DNA from: Alkalibacterium sp. MB6
GTDB lineage: Bacteria; Bacillota; Bacilli; Lactobacillales; Carnobacteriaceae_A
Assembly (NCBI RefSeq): GCF_009935905.1
Contig: NZ_PREX01000021.1
Span: 1-47,233 of the forward strand
Direction of reading: 5' to 3'
DNA length: 47,233 bases
Within the stretch, counting starts at the first letter, position 1, and each line of letters begins with the position of its first letter. The notes under the pieces were generated by a model. That model did no database searches, was not told the origin of the DNA, and saw only the letters and a program-made list of their open reading frames with translations. Below, one piece after another: positions 40,245 through 47,233 of the stretch. Position numbers and translations under genes: made by a program.

Positions 40245-40961
40245 TTATCGAGTGACAATCATTTCCGCTCTAAATTTATCATGACGGAAAAGAGAGAGTG
40301 AGTATTCCATTGCTTCCCCATCATCCAGGAAAACAATTTGCTCAGAGACCGCCACTGGAGCACCTACTGATATGTTTAACTTATCAGCTTCTTCCTCCTC
40401 GGCTGTCTTCACTGAGAAATAGCGGTGGGCACTTTGAAGATTAAGACTTAATTCATTTGTAATGTAATCATATATTGAACCTTTTACATGACTTTCTTCA
40501 AGTCCAGGAACAATATCAATCGGGTAATACGTTTTTTCAATAACGATAGGTTCGTTGTCAGTCGAGCGTAAACGCTGAATGTCGTAAACAAAACTACCAA
40601 CATTAATATTTAACTTATCAGCTACATTGGCATCTGCCTGAACCACGCTAAAGTTTAAAAGTTCAGTGGAAACATTGTCACCCCATGATTGATAAAGGGA
40701 TGTGAATCCTGGAGTAGGAGACGTTTGTGCGATACGCTGAATTTCACTCTTGCTTAAATCTTTCACGAATGTGCCAGAACCACGACGTTTGATAATTAAA
40801 CCATCTTCGACAAGCATATCTAAGGCACGCTTAACTGTCATTTTACTTGTGTTGAATGTCTCACAAAGATCTTTCTCGAAGGGAAGCTGTTGCTTCGCTT
40901 TATAATCTTGAGTCAATATTTTTTCTTTAATCGTTTGATAAATTTCTTCGTACTTTTTCAT
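40245..40961 (-). CDS. GntR/HutC-family transcription regulator
   Basis: 238 residues. A winged helix occupies about 1-68 (YEEIYQTIKEKILTQDYKAKQQLPFEKDLCETFNTSKMTVKRALDML...RRGSGTFV). A UTRA effector domain spans about 90-235 (VYDIQRLRSTDNEPIVIEKTYYPIDIVPGL; MEYSLSLFRHDKFRAEMIV). HutC-type UTRA proteins commonly sense sugars, sugar phosphates or amino-acid derivatives. The gene next door across the operator is a dead SDR, so its original target may have been lost, or it acts elsewhere. The inverted repeat at 40994-41036 is its likely own operator. Confidence 0.88.
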   Translation of the reverse strand: MKKYEEIYQTIKEKILTQDYKAKQQLPFEKDLCETFNTSKMTVKRALDMLVEDGLIIKRRGSGTFVKDLSKSEIQRIAQTSPTPGFTSLYQSWGDNVSTELLNFSVVQADANVADKLNINVGSFVYDIQRLRSTDNEPIVIEKTYYPIDIVPGLEESHVKGSIYDYITNELSLNLQSAHRYFSVKTAEEEEADKLNISVGAPVAVSEQIVFLDDGEAMEYSLSLFRHDKFRAEMIVTR

Positions 40962-40993
40962 CTTTATCCCACATTTCTATAATGACATTTTTA

Positions 40994-41036
40994 CTCTTTA
41001 TAAAATATAGTATAACATACTTTATTTTATAAAGAG
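40994..41036. promoter_or_regulatory. Large inverted repeat, candidate GntR-family operator
   Basis: CTCTTTATAAAAT (40994-41006) and ATTTTATAAAGAG (41024-41036) are a perfect 13-bp inverted repeat separated by 17 nt. Each arm itself contains the dyad TTTATAAA. It spans the likely promoter zone 33-75 nt upstream of the regulator start and faces the SDR pseudogene on the other side. Confidence 0.6.
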
Positions 41037-41185
41037 AAGCAAAGAATACAAAAAAAAGGTAATTTATATCAAAAAGCATTTATATTAACTAATATTATAA
41101 TACAGCAAATAAGAAGAATATACTACATGAATGTGAGTTGATGTGTGAGCAATCTTAAACGTTATTAAGTGATACAAGAGAGGGT

Positions 41186-42054
41186 AAAAGGGAGCAGAAG
41201 TGGTCTACATTAAAGCTGATATTTCCAATGAAGAAGACATTGCTTTGATAGAAGAGAAAGCGATTGAAGCGTTTGGTGGGTATGATACATGGGTGAATAA
41301 TGCATCGGTTGCTTTATATAGTTATGCTGATGATGTGCCAATTGAAGACGTCAGACAGCTATTTGAGATTAACTTTTGGGGAACAGTGTATGGGACTCGT
41401 AAGGCCGTCGCTTACTTTAAGGAAAAAGTGGAACCTGGAACCATCATTACTATTGGTAGTGTGACAGGGAACCGAGCGTTTCCTCTACAGACCTTTTATT
41501 CAGCCGCAAAAATGGCCATTCACGGATTCATAGATGGGTTACGAATGGAATAAGAAAAAGCTCATGTGCCTATTGTCATTACTCAAATTCACCCAGCTCG
41601 AATCGATACACCCTATACGGATCACGCTACGAGTTATATTGAAAGACATCCGGCTCACAACGTCATCGTCTACCCACCGGAAAGTGTGGCGGAAGCCATT
41701 TTATTGGCTACAGAAAAACCGAAGCGGGATAACTATGTGGGCACTTAATCAAAATTCTTCTCCATTGTCGGCCGAGCGTTGCCACGTCTAGTTGATTATA
41801 TGATGGAAATAGACACGTTTAAAACAAACTATGATACGGATAGAAAGGCGAAAGCGCCAGAAGCAGGAATTTTATATGAGCCTAAAGAAGACCTGATGGA
41901 GCGAGGGAGCAATTTAGGGTGGAAACGACCACCTAGTTTAATGGTAAAAGCTAAAAAACGACCCGTACTATCCATCCTTGCGACAGCTGGGATTGGCTTA
42001 GCCGTATACAAAGCTTTAAAAAAAGTAAGCTCACCACAAAAGTGCCTCGAATGA
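41186..42054 (+). pseudogene. SDR oxidoreductase gene, N-truncated with two internal stops
   Basis: The frame picks up after a stop as KGAEVVYIKADISNEEDIALIEE, the second part of a Rossmann fold; the TGxxxGIG motif is missing. It continues through NNASVALYSYADD, ITIGSVTGNR and YSAAKMAIHGF (catalytic Ser, Tyr, Lys), then stops at TAA 41551-41553. It resumes in the same frame (VPIVITQIHPARIDTPYTDHATSY), stops again at TAA 41746-41748, and resumes to 42054 with a C-terminal hydrophobic stretch (VLSILATAGIGLAVYKALKK). Relatives are about 330 residues with this tail. Clearly non-functional as an SDR. Confidence 0.82.
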
Positions 42055-42064
42055 GGCACTTTTT
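42041..42064 (+). terminator. Terminator at the end of the SDR pseudogene
   Basis: AGTGCCTC (42041-42048) pairs with GAGGCACT (42053-42060) over GAAT, followed by TTTT. It overlaps the last codons of the dead gene. Confidence 0.85.
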
Positions 42065-42112
42065 CTTTTAGATAAGGCGAATGTGAATCGACTAAGCGAC
42101 TAGAATAAGCAT

Positions 42113-42147
42113 AAAAAAACAGACCCAGAAGTTAATTCTGAGCCTGT
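42113..42147 (-). terminator. Terminator of the aldo/keto reductase gene
   Basis: ACAGACCCAGAA (42119-42130) and TTCTGAGCCTGT (42136-42147) pair with two mismatches. On the minus strand the hairpin is followed by seven T (42119-42113). Confidence 0.7.
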
Positions 42148-42159
42148 CTATTAGATGAA

Positions 42160-42972
42160 TTAGCCTCTTACATCATCAAAGCTATTCAATGTAGCCATAT
42201 CTTCTTCAGAAATACTAAAGTCTACTTGGCTATTTTGAATAATGCGCTCTTCGTGTGTTGATTTAGGAAGAGGTAAGGTTCCTCTTTCTAAACAGTAGCG
42301 AATCAATAGTTGTGCTGGTGTCACGTCGTATTTATCGGCCATTGCTTTAATGTCTTCATTATCCAATAACTGTCCAGTCGCTAAAGGAGAGTATGCCTCA
42401 ACTAAAATGTTGTGCTCTTTACAGAAGGCAAGCAAGTCTTCTTGATCTCGTCCAACATAAAATGGAATTTGGTTAGCCATTGGAACAATATCACAATTGT
42501 CTAGAAGAGCTTGAATATCAGAGATTTCAAAGTTAGACACGCCGATTGTTCTAATTTTACCATCATTGTACAATTTCTCCATGGCTTTCCAAGACTGAAT
42601 ATTTCCCTCAGTATGGTCTTCGCCTTTTTTATCCCAAGGCCAAGGTGCATGAATGAGGTATAAATCTAAATAGTCGACACCCAAGTTGGTAATGGTCTCG
42701 TTAAATGCATCAAGGGATTCTTGATACCCTTTAATTTGAGCAGGCAACTTGCTCGTGATGAAAATCTCTTCACGAGGTAAATCAAAATCTTTAACCGCTT
42801 TACCAACATTTTCTTCATTTCGATAAGCTAAGGCTGTGTCAATGTGCGTGTAACCATTTTTCAAGGCCATCATGGTTGAGTCGTAAGCTTCTTCATTTGG
42901 AATCTGCCATGTACCAAAACCGATAGCTGGTATAGTTACCCCATTGTGAAACGTAAACGTGTCTTTAATCAT
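42160..42972 (-). CDS. Aldo/keto reductase (AKR5-like)
   Basis: 270 residues, the usual length. The complete catalytic tetrad is visible: Asp45 and Tyr50 (HIDTALAYRNE), Lys75 (ITSKLP) and His108 (LYLIHAP). NADPH-site patterns IGVSNFEISDIQALL and LPLPKSTHEERIIQN are present. It should reduce aldehydes or ketones in the cytosol; relatives act on 2,5-diketogluconate and methylglyoxal-like substrates. AAGGAGG precedes ATG 42972. A single-gene unit, with a broken relative at 31162. Confidence 0.9.
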   Translation of the reverse strand: MIKDTFTFHNGVTIPAIGFGTWQIPNEEAYDSTMMALKNGYTHIDTALAYRNEENVGKAVKDFDLPREEIFITSKLPAQIKGYQESLDAFNETITNLGVDYLDLYLIHAPWPWDKKGEDHTEGNIQSWKAMEKLYNDGKIRTIGVSNFEISDIQALLDNCDIVPMANQIPFYVGRDQEDLLAFCKEHNILVEAYSPLATGQLLDNEDIKAMADKYDVTPAQLLIRYCLERGTLPLPKSTHEERIIQNSQVDFSISEEDMATLNSFDDVRG

Positions 42973-43051
42973 GTATAAAGTCCTCCTTAAAATATACTAC
43001 TTCTCTAGTGTACACCACTATCTATGAAAATGCTTTAATTTTGTCTGAACC

Positions 43052-44821
43052 TTACTTTATCGTTATTAATACAAAGAAGTCACCACTAAAGTAACTGCCT
43101 TGTTCCATTTCAAATCGTTTAACCATAATAGTCAAATCTACCTGGTCGTTTTCTTTATGAAAAGTGAGGTCGTCTAACGTATAAGATGGATTTTCTGCAT
43201 TGAGTTCCCAAATGGTTTCTTTCAAAAACGATAAATCATAATGAATTAATTCATTATCTCCATCTAAAACGGCAACTGAAAAATCATCATTTGTTGCGGA
43301 AAAATCAAGAGTATGCCCGGTAGATAAGGTAAAACTTTCCGCATAATTATTGTAAGTGGCCACTTCTACAAAGGCATCAATGTTACTCATGTCAAGAACC
43401 ATTGGAGTGGACTCATCTAGTTGAATATAAGCGTATTGTCTAGAGTCCGGATTATACTCATTCATGTCATTATGAGCGTAACTGTAATAATAGGGATCAA
43501 AGCCAAAGACATAATCAAAGGTATTGTAATAGTTAAAATTATCAGGAAGCCAATCAAATCGGTTTAAAGCATCCTGTTCATTTAAATAATTAAAGCTGTA
43601 AGAAAGTTGAACTTTTTCATTTTCATTTAGGGACTGTGTGCCGGGTTGAAGGGTCTGTCCACTTGCCCAAGACATGCCTTCAGCAATGCGATTAACTTCA
43701 TTCGTTTGGCTGAAAATACCAACAGAAACAGCATCGATAAAAGGTAAAATAGAAATGACACTAAGCAGTATTAAAATTCTTGGTATCCACTCTTGCTTGG
43801 TTCTAGAAAAGCTATACAAGACACTTGCAATAATGGAAAAGATACTGAAAAGAAGAACGAAATAACGACTGTGCGTCATTCCTAATTCAACTGTTTTAAA
43901 ACTGGAAGCGAAGAGTTGGAATATCGCTATGCCTAGTAGAAGGAAGGGAAAGAGCCAACGGAACATCCGAGCTACTTGACGAGAGGATTTTTCTGATAGG
44001 GATAAAGTAACTAGACCACTGATAGAGTAGCCGATTAACATGGGTTCCATCATATTGCTTCGCCAGAAAATGGTATTTATATTTAAGATGATATAAATGA
44101 TGAGTATGCCGGTAAAAATAAATAGTAATGGGATAGCGACAAAGGCGACAATACTTTCTAACAAAGGGGGTATAGCTGTCGATTGCTGATTAGGCTTAGA
44201 TAGACTTTCAGGAGTATACACAGGCAGTCTCATCAAGAAATTTATGGGAAAGATAAGTAAAAAACTGATCACTCCCATTTGGCTGTACCAATGGTAACTG
44301 AGTGAATAGATGAGGGCACTGAAAGCACCGATGACCGCTGTCACACCTAAAAACAATATCAGTGATAGCAGGAGACTTGAGAAAATAGCTTTAATTAACT
44401 GAACAAGGGTGTCACTGATTCTAAGAGAGGATCTCAATGTGGGAACGGTAAGGAGTGACACTGTTATGATAAAGAAAAGGACCATTGTTCGAATGGAACC
44501 TGATTGGTTAGCTTCCATGGGGGCCTGTCTCAAGTAAATATAATAGAGTAGAGACAGAGAAATGGTTAAGGCGACAAAGATAGTCTGCATTCGTTTGTTA
44601 GCAGAGTAAAATCGTTCGACGATTACTTGAATGAGAATAAGGGCATAAGCACACAGTCCCGATGCGAGAGATTCAATATATAAGTCAGGACTTCCGTCTG
44701 TCTGAATGGTAACCATCGATAAAATTGCTGTGATAAAAATAAAAACAATCGGCCATGTAAAGCGAGATAAGGTTTCAGACCATTTCACCTTATTGTCTAC
44801 AAGCCATTCTTTAATTGACAT
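43052..44821 (-). CDS. DUF4153-type multi-pass membrane protein
   Basis: 589 residues. The first ~370 form about ten to twelve membrane helices (WPIVFIFITAILSMVTI; LLLSLILFLGVTAVIGAFSALIYSL; LFIFTGILIIYIILNIN). The last ~200 form a soluble domain outside or at the membrane (LSYSFNYLNEQDALNRFDWLPDNFNYYNT...). The pattern resembles DUF4153 proteins, whose role is unknown. AGGAGG lies 7 nt before ATG 44821. It stands alone; the gap 44822-45046 holds nothing recognisable. Confidence 0.72.
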   Translation of the reverse strand: MSIKEWLVDNKVKWSETLSRFTWPIVFIFITAILSMVTIQTDGSPDLYIESLASGLCAYALILIQVIVERFYSANKRMQTIFVALTISLSLLYYIYLRQAPMEANQSGSIRTMVLFFIITVSLLTVPTLRSSLRISDTLVQLIKAIFSSLLLSLILFLGVTAVIGAFSALIYSLSYHWYSQMGVISFLLIFPINFLMRLPVYTPESLSKPNQQSTAIPPLLESIVAFVAIPLLFIFTGILIIYIILNINTIFWRSNMMEPMLIGYSISGLVTLSLSEKSSRQVARMFRWLFPFLLLGIAIFQLFASSFKTVELGMTHSRYFVLLFSIFSIIASVLYSFSRTKQEWIPRILILLSVISILPFIDAVSVGIFSQTNEVNRIAEGMSWASGQTLQPGTQSLNENEKVQLSYSFNYLNEQDALNRFDWLPDNFNYYNTFDYVFGFDPYYYSYAHNDMNEYNPDSRQYAYIQLDESTPMVLDMSNIDAFVEVATYNNYAESFTLSTGHTLDFSATNDDFSVAVLDGDNELIHYDLSFLKETIWELNAENPSYTLDDLTFHKENDQVDLTIMVKRFEMEQGSYFSGDFFVLITIK

Positions 44822-45046
44822 GCTTAACGCCTCCTAAAAGTTATACTTAAATAACATTCTTTATTTGACCTAAGCATACTCTCATAGTTTGCCTTTAGCA
44901 ATAGTAATGAAAGCTAGTTTTCAACATATTTTTAACAAAAAAAATGCACGACCAATCATGTGAAAAAAGGGGATTTGACGACTCCTTTTTAATGATTAAT
45001 CGTGAATCTCTATTTTGTTAGTCTGAACTCACTTAGCTTCACTTGT

Positions 45047-45762
45047 TTACATTTGAGCGCCCATACCTCCATCGATACGGTACTCTGAACCAGTAATAAA
45101 TTTACTTTCATCTGAGCCAAGGAAAATAGCTAAGTTAGCAATGTCCACGGCCTCTGCATATTCACCCATAGGGATGGAATCTTGAAGAGTGTTTTGAGAC
45201 CCTTCTCCAAGTCCCTCTTCAACTTCGTCCATCATCGATGTACCTACTGGAGATGGGTGTATAGAGTTAACACGGATTTTCTTTTCGGCATTTTCTAAAG
45301 CAGCTGTTTTAGTTAATCCGACCACAGCGTGTTTAGATGTTGAATAAGGGAATAAGCCAGGTGATCCTCTCAATCCGTCAACGGACGAGGTGTTAATGAT
45401 ACTTCCGCTACCTTGTTCACGCATGACTTTCAACACATGCTTCATACCTAAAAATACTCCACCAACGTTAATGGACAAGACATTTTGGAAATTCTTATAG
45501 GTTTGATCGTGAATGGTATTCACTTCACCAATAATTCCAGCATTATTGAAAAAGACGTCAATGGATCCAAAAGCATCCGTTGTTTCTTTAACATAACGCT
45601 AGACATCGTCTTCGTTGGATACGTCTGCTTCTACAATTCGAACACGGTTATCCTGATTAAGTTCTTTCTTCGTTTCTTCCAGAGCATCTTTGTCTAAATC
45701 AACTAGAACCACACGCGCCCCTTCTTCTAGGGCTCTATTAACCGTAACAAGGATGACATATA
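45047..45762 (-). pseudogene. SDR oxidoreductase gene lacking the cofactor motif, with one stop
   Basis: Read on the minus strand, the 5' part gives VILVT joined directly to VNRALEEGARVVLVDLDKDAL. The glycine-rich TGxxxGIG segment that should lie between them has been deleted. A TAG at 45601-45599 follows VSNEDDV. The frame then reads GSIDVFFNNAGIIGEVNTIHDQ and INTSSVDGLRGSPGLFPYSTSKHAVVGL, keeping the Ser/Tyr/Lys triad, and GSEYRIDGGMGAQM at the end. The last 158 codons stay open from a GTG at 45523, but the product could not bind the nucleotide. Confidence 0.82.
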
Positions 45763-45877
45763 TCGATCAATGATATGCTTACAAAAAATAAGAGGGATGT
45801 CATAGGGTTATCCTTTGTAAACGAATAAAACTTTATGTTACACTTATAGTGTACAACTAGTGAAAGGGAGGAATAAC

Positions 45878-46972
45878 ATGCAAAAGTATGTGTTTAAATC
45901 ACCGAGTCGTTATGTTCAGGGAAAAGGAGTGATTGAGGAGCTAGGCAAAGAAATGGAGTCCATCTCCAACACGTCACTTCTCATATCAGATGAAGTTGTT
46001 TGGGGTATTGTAAAAGATGATATAGAAGGTAGTTTTAGCGATACAGAAAGTCAGTACCATTATGAAGAATTCAGTGGAGAATCATCGAATACGGAGATAG
46101 AACGATTAATCGATGTTGGAAAGGAAAATGAGGTTGAGGCAGTCATTGGTGTTGGTGGGGGGAAAACGCTCGATACAGCCAAGGCCGTGTCTGATGGCAT
46201 TGGAGTACCCGTCGTAATTGTTCCAACTACTGCTTCTACAGATGCACCAACAAGCGCCTTGTCCGTTATTTATTCAGATGACGGTGTGTTTGAAGGGTAT
46301 AAATTTTATGACAAGAACCCTGATCTCGTATTAGTGGACACGGGTATTATTGTCAATGCGCCACCGATACTATTTGCTTCAGGAATAGCAGATGCGATGG
46401 CAACATTAACTGAAGTTAAAGCAGCGATGAAGCGAAATGCGGATACGATGGCAGGAGGCAAAACCACTTTTACAGGTAGAGCAATAGCTGAAATGTCTGA
46501 AAAAGTTCTGTTTGAGCATGGAGTTGCTGCTTACAAAGCCGTTCAGCAAAAATTGGTAACACCAGCAGTCGATGCCGTAGTAGAAGCGAACACATTGTTA
46601 TCCGGCTTAGGCTTTGAAAACGGGGGCTTAGCCGGTGCACATGCGATTCATAATGGCTTCACCGCAGTGGATGGGGATATTCATGACTTGTCTCATGGGC
46701 AAAAAGTAGCTTACGGGACCCTCGTTCAATTGGTCTTAGAAAGAAAGTCAGAAAAGGAAATCATGAAGTATGTCGATTTCTTTAAATCAGTTGATATGCC
46801 AACAACCTTAGAAGAGATGCATCTAAATGGTAAATCCTTTGAAGACTTGGTTGAAATAGGAAAAGTAGCTACAGCTGAAGGAGAAACGATGGAAAATCTT
46901 GATCCAGAAATCACTCCTGAACAAGTCGCTTACGCTATCCTAGCTGTTAACGAATACAGTACTAAGAATTAA
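45878..46972 (+). CDS. gldA: Glycerol dehydrogenase
   Basis: 364 residues, the standard length. NAD-dependent oxidation of glycerol to dihydroxyacetone. It starts QKYVFKSPSRYVQGKGVIEELG and has the NAD-binding VIGVGGGKTLDTAKAV (about 90-105), VPTTASTDAPTSALSVIY, and the metal ligands Asp172 (GIADAMATLTEV), His255 (GAHAIHNGF) and His273 (LSHGQKVAYG). GGGAGG before ATG 45878 favours this start over a TTG at 45860. A single-gene unit ended by a hairpin. It may supply or drain dihydroxyacetone; no dha kinase genes are nearby. Confidence 0.93.
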   Translation: MQKYVFKSPSRYVQGKGVIEELGKEMESISNTSLLISDEVVWGIVKDDIEGSFSDTESQYHYEEFSGESSNTEIERLIDVGKENEVEAVIGVGGGKTLDTAKAVSDGIGVPVVIVPTTASTDAPTSALSVIYSDDGVFEGYKFYDKNPDLVLVDTGIIVNAPPILFASGIADAMATLTEVKAAMKRNADTMAGGKTTFTGRAIAEMSEKVLFEHGVAAYKAVQQKLVTPAVDAVVEANTLLSGLGFENGGLAGAHAIHNGFTAVDGDIHDLSHGQKVAYGTLVQLVLERKSEKEIMKYVDFFKSVDMPTTLEEMHLNGKSFEDLVEIGKVATAEGETMENLDPEITPEQVAYAILAVNEYSTKN

Positions 46973-46983
46973 GCCAGTTTATG

Positions 46984-47022
46984 AAAGCACGGACCTTCTT
47001 TGTCGAGGGGTCCGTGCTTTTT
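46984..47022 (+). terminator. Terminator of gldA
   Basis: AAAGCACGGACC (46984-46995) pairs perfectly with GGTCCGTGCTTT (47009-47020), followed by T residues. Confidence 0.92.
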
Positions 47023-47032
47023 ACTTTTTGAT

Positions 47033-47233
47033 TATAAAAAAGCATATTGAAGAGTTTATGAGTTCATTCTCGTGACTTTAGTCGTGAGTAAGCGATTTTG
47101 CATGTTTTTTTGTTTCTACATATGATAAAATACATGTAGAGGTGATTATGGTGAAAAAAGCACTAAAAGGAAGAGGTTACGTCTACTATATTCAGTACCA
47201 TATAGTATGGTGTGTAAAGTACAGAAAGCCGAT
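47033..47233 (+). mobile_element. Left end of a second IS200/IS605-type element (partial)
   Basis: A hairpin, CTCGTGAC-TTTA-GTCGTGAG (47069-47088, two G.T pairs), has the same TTTA loop as the right end at 114-133. TTGAT (47028-47032), a target motif known for some tnpB-bearing members, lies about 36 nt before it and may mark the edge; this edge is inferred. The imperfect repeat CTACAT/ATGTAG (47117-47140) lies just before the transposase start. Confidence 0.7.
47148..47233 (+). CDS. tnpA: IS200/IS605-type Y1 transposase TnpA, N-terminal part
   Basis: The frame reads MVKKALKGRGYVYYIQYHIV and then WCVKYRKP before the window ends. The Y-x-x-x-H-I-V-W-C-V-K-Y-R-K stretch is the usual beginning of IS200-type TnpA. 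The catalytic HUH pair and tyrosine lie beyond the window. AGGTG, 6-10 nt before ATG 47148, can serve as the ribosome site. TnpA moves single-stranded copies by recognising the subterminal hairpins. Confidence 0.8.
   Translation, partial: MVKKALKGRGYVYYIQYHIVWCVKYRKP

Overview
The window looks like chromosomal DNA of a low-GC Gram-positive bacterium. Protein style (acidic, lipobox-bearing lipoproteins, AGGAGG-type ribosome sites, cre-like boxes, a CdaR/GntP/glycerate kinase cluster) fits Lactobacillales, perhaps a Carnobacteriaceae relative; that placement is inference. It is bounded by IS200/IS605-type sequence: a tnpB tail with its right-end hairpin at the left edge, and a left end plus the first codons of a TnpA at the right edge.

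0-4 kb: two toxin-antitoxin loci (Phd/YefM with RelE/ParE; MazE with MazF), a decayed second mazEF copy, and a DUF6933/pRiA4b-ORF3-like protein. 4.1-9.8 kb: a five-gene operon for a UgpCAEB-like ABC importer plus a metallo-beta-lactamase-fold hydrolase. 9.9-14 kb: an SDR, a membrane-anchored metallophosphoesterase, a truncated BY-kinase fossil and a NERD-domain protein. 14.2-18 kb: D-glycerate/organic-acid use (CdaR regulator, GntP permease, glycerate kinase). 18-20 kb: a lipoprotein barnase with its barstar, and an acetamidase/formamidase. 20-26.3 kb: a cre-preceded operon for a sugar importer (binding protein, two permeases), YesL and a GH31 glycosidase; it has no ATPase of its own. 26.5-32 kb: a TPR-like lipoprotein, two ATP-grasp paralogues (the second frameshifted), an MFS transporter and an aldo/keto reductase with two stops.

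32.1-38.5 kb is a mobile island. Two direct repeats of about 333 nt, about 6.04 kb apart, bracket an integrated rolling-circle plasmid of the pMV158 type: a structured element, a MobV oriT, a frameshifted mob, a double-strand-origin hairpin and copG, but no repB. An IS with a broken DDE transposase sits between the origin and copG. 38.2-47 kb holds a full-length pRiA4b-ORF3-like gene, a GntR/HutC regulator with a large inverted-repeat operator, two broken SDR genes, an intact aldo/keto reductase, a DUF4153-type membrane protein and glycerol dehydrogenase.

The most unusual signal is non-coding. Five intergenic regions carry arrays of exactly three palindromic units at fixed spacing. Three arrays (10.8, 12.9 and 14.1 kb) share 33-nt units that start GAGTTGC and end near AACTC, each with an exact 51-nt period. 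A fourth (18.9 kb) has the same 51-nt period with a related but different core, and a fifth (3.6 kb) has unrelated 47-nt units with a 52-nt period. The repeats vary in sequence but keep their palindromy, which sets them apart from CRISPR. Two of the arrays flank the NERD gene, and three follow a separate palindrome built on TCTGGC/GCCAGA. I know of no named element that matches this.
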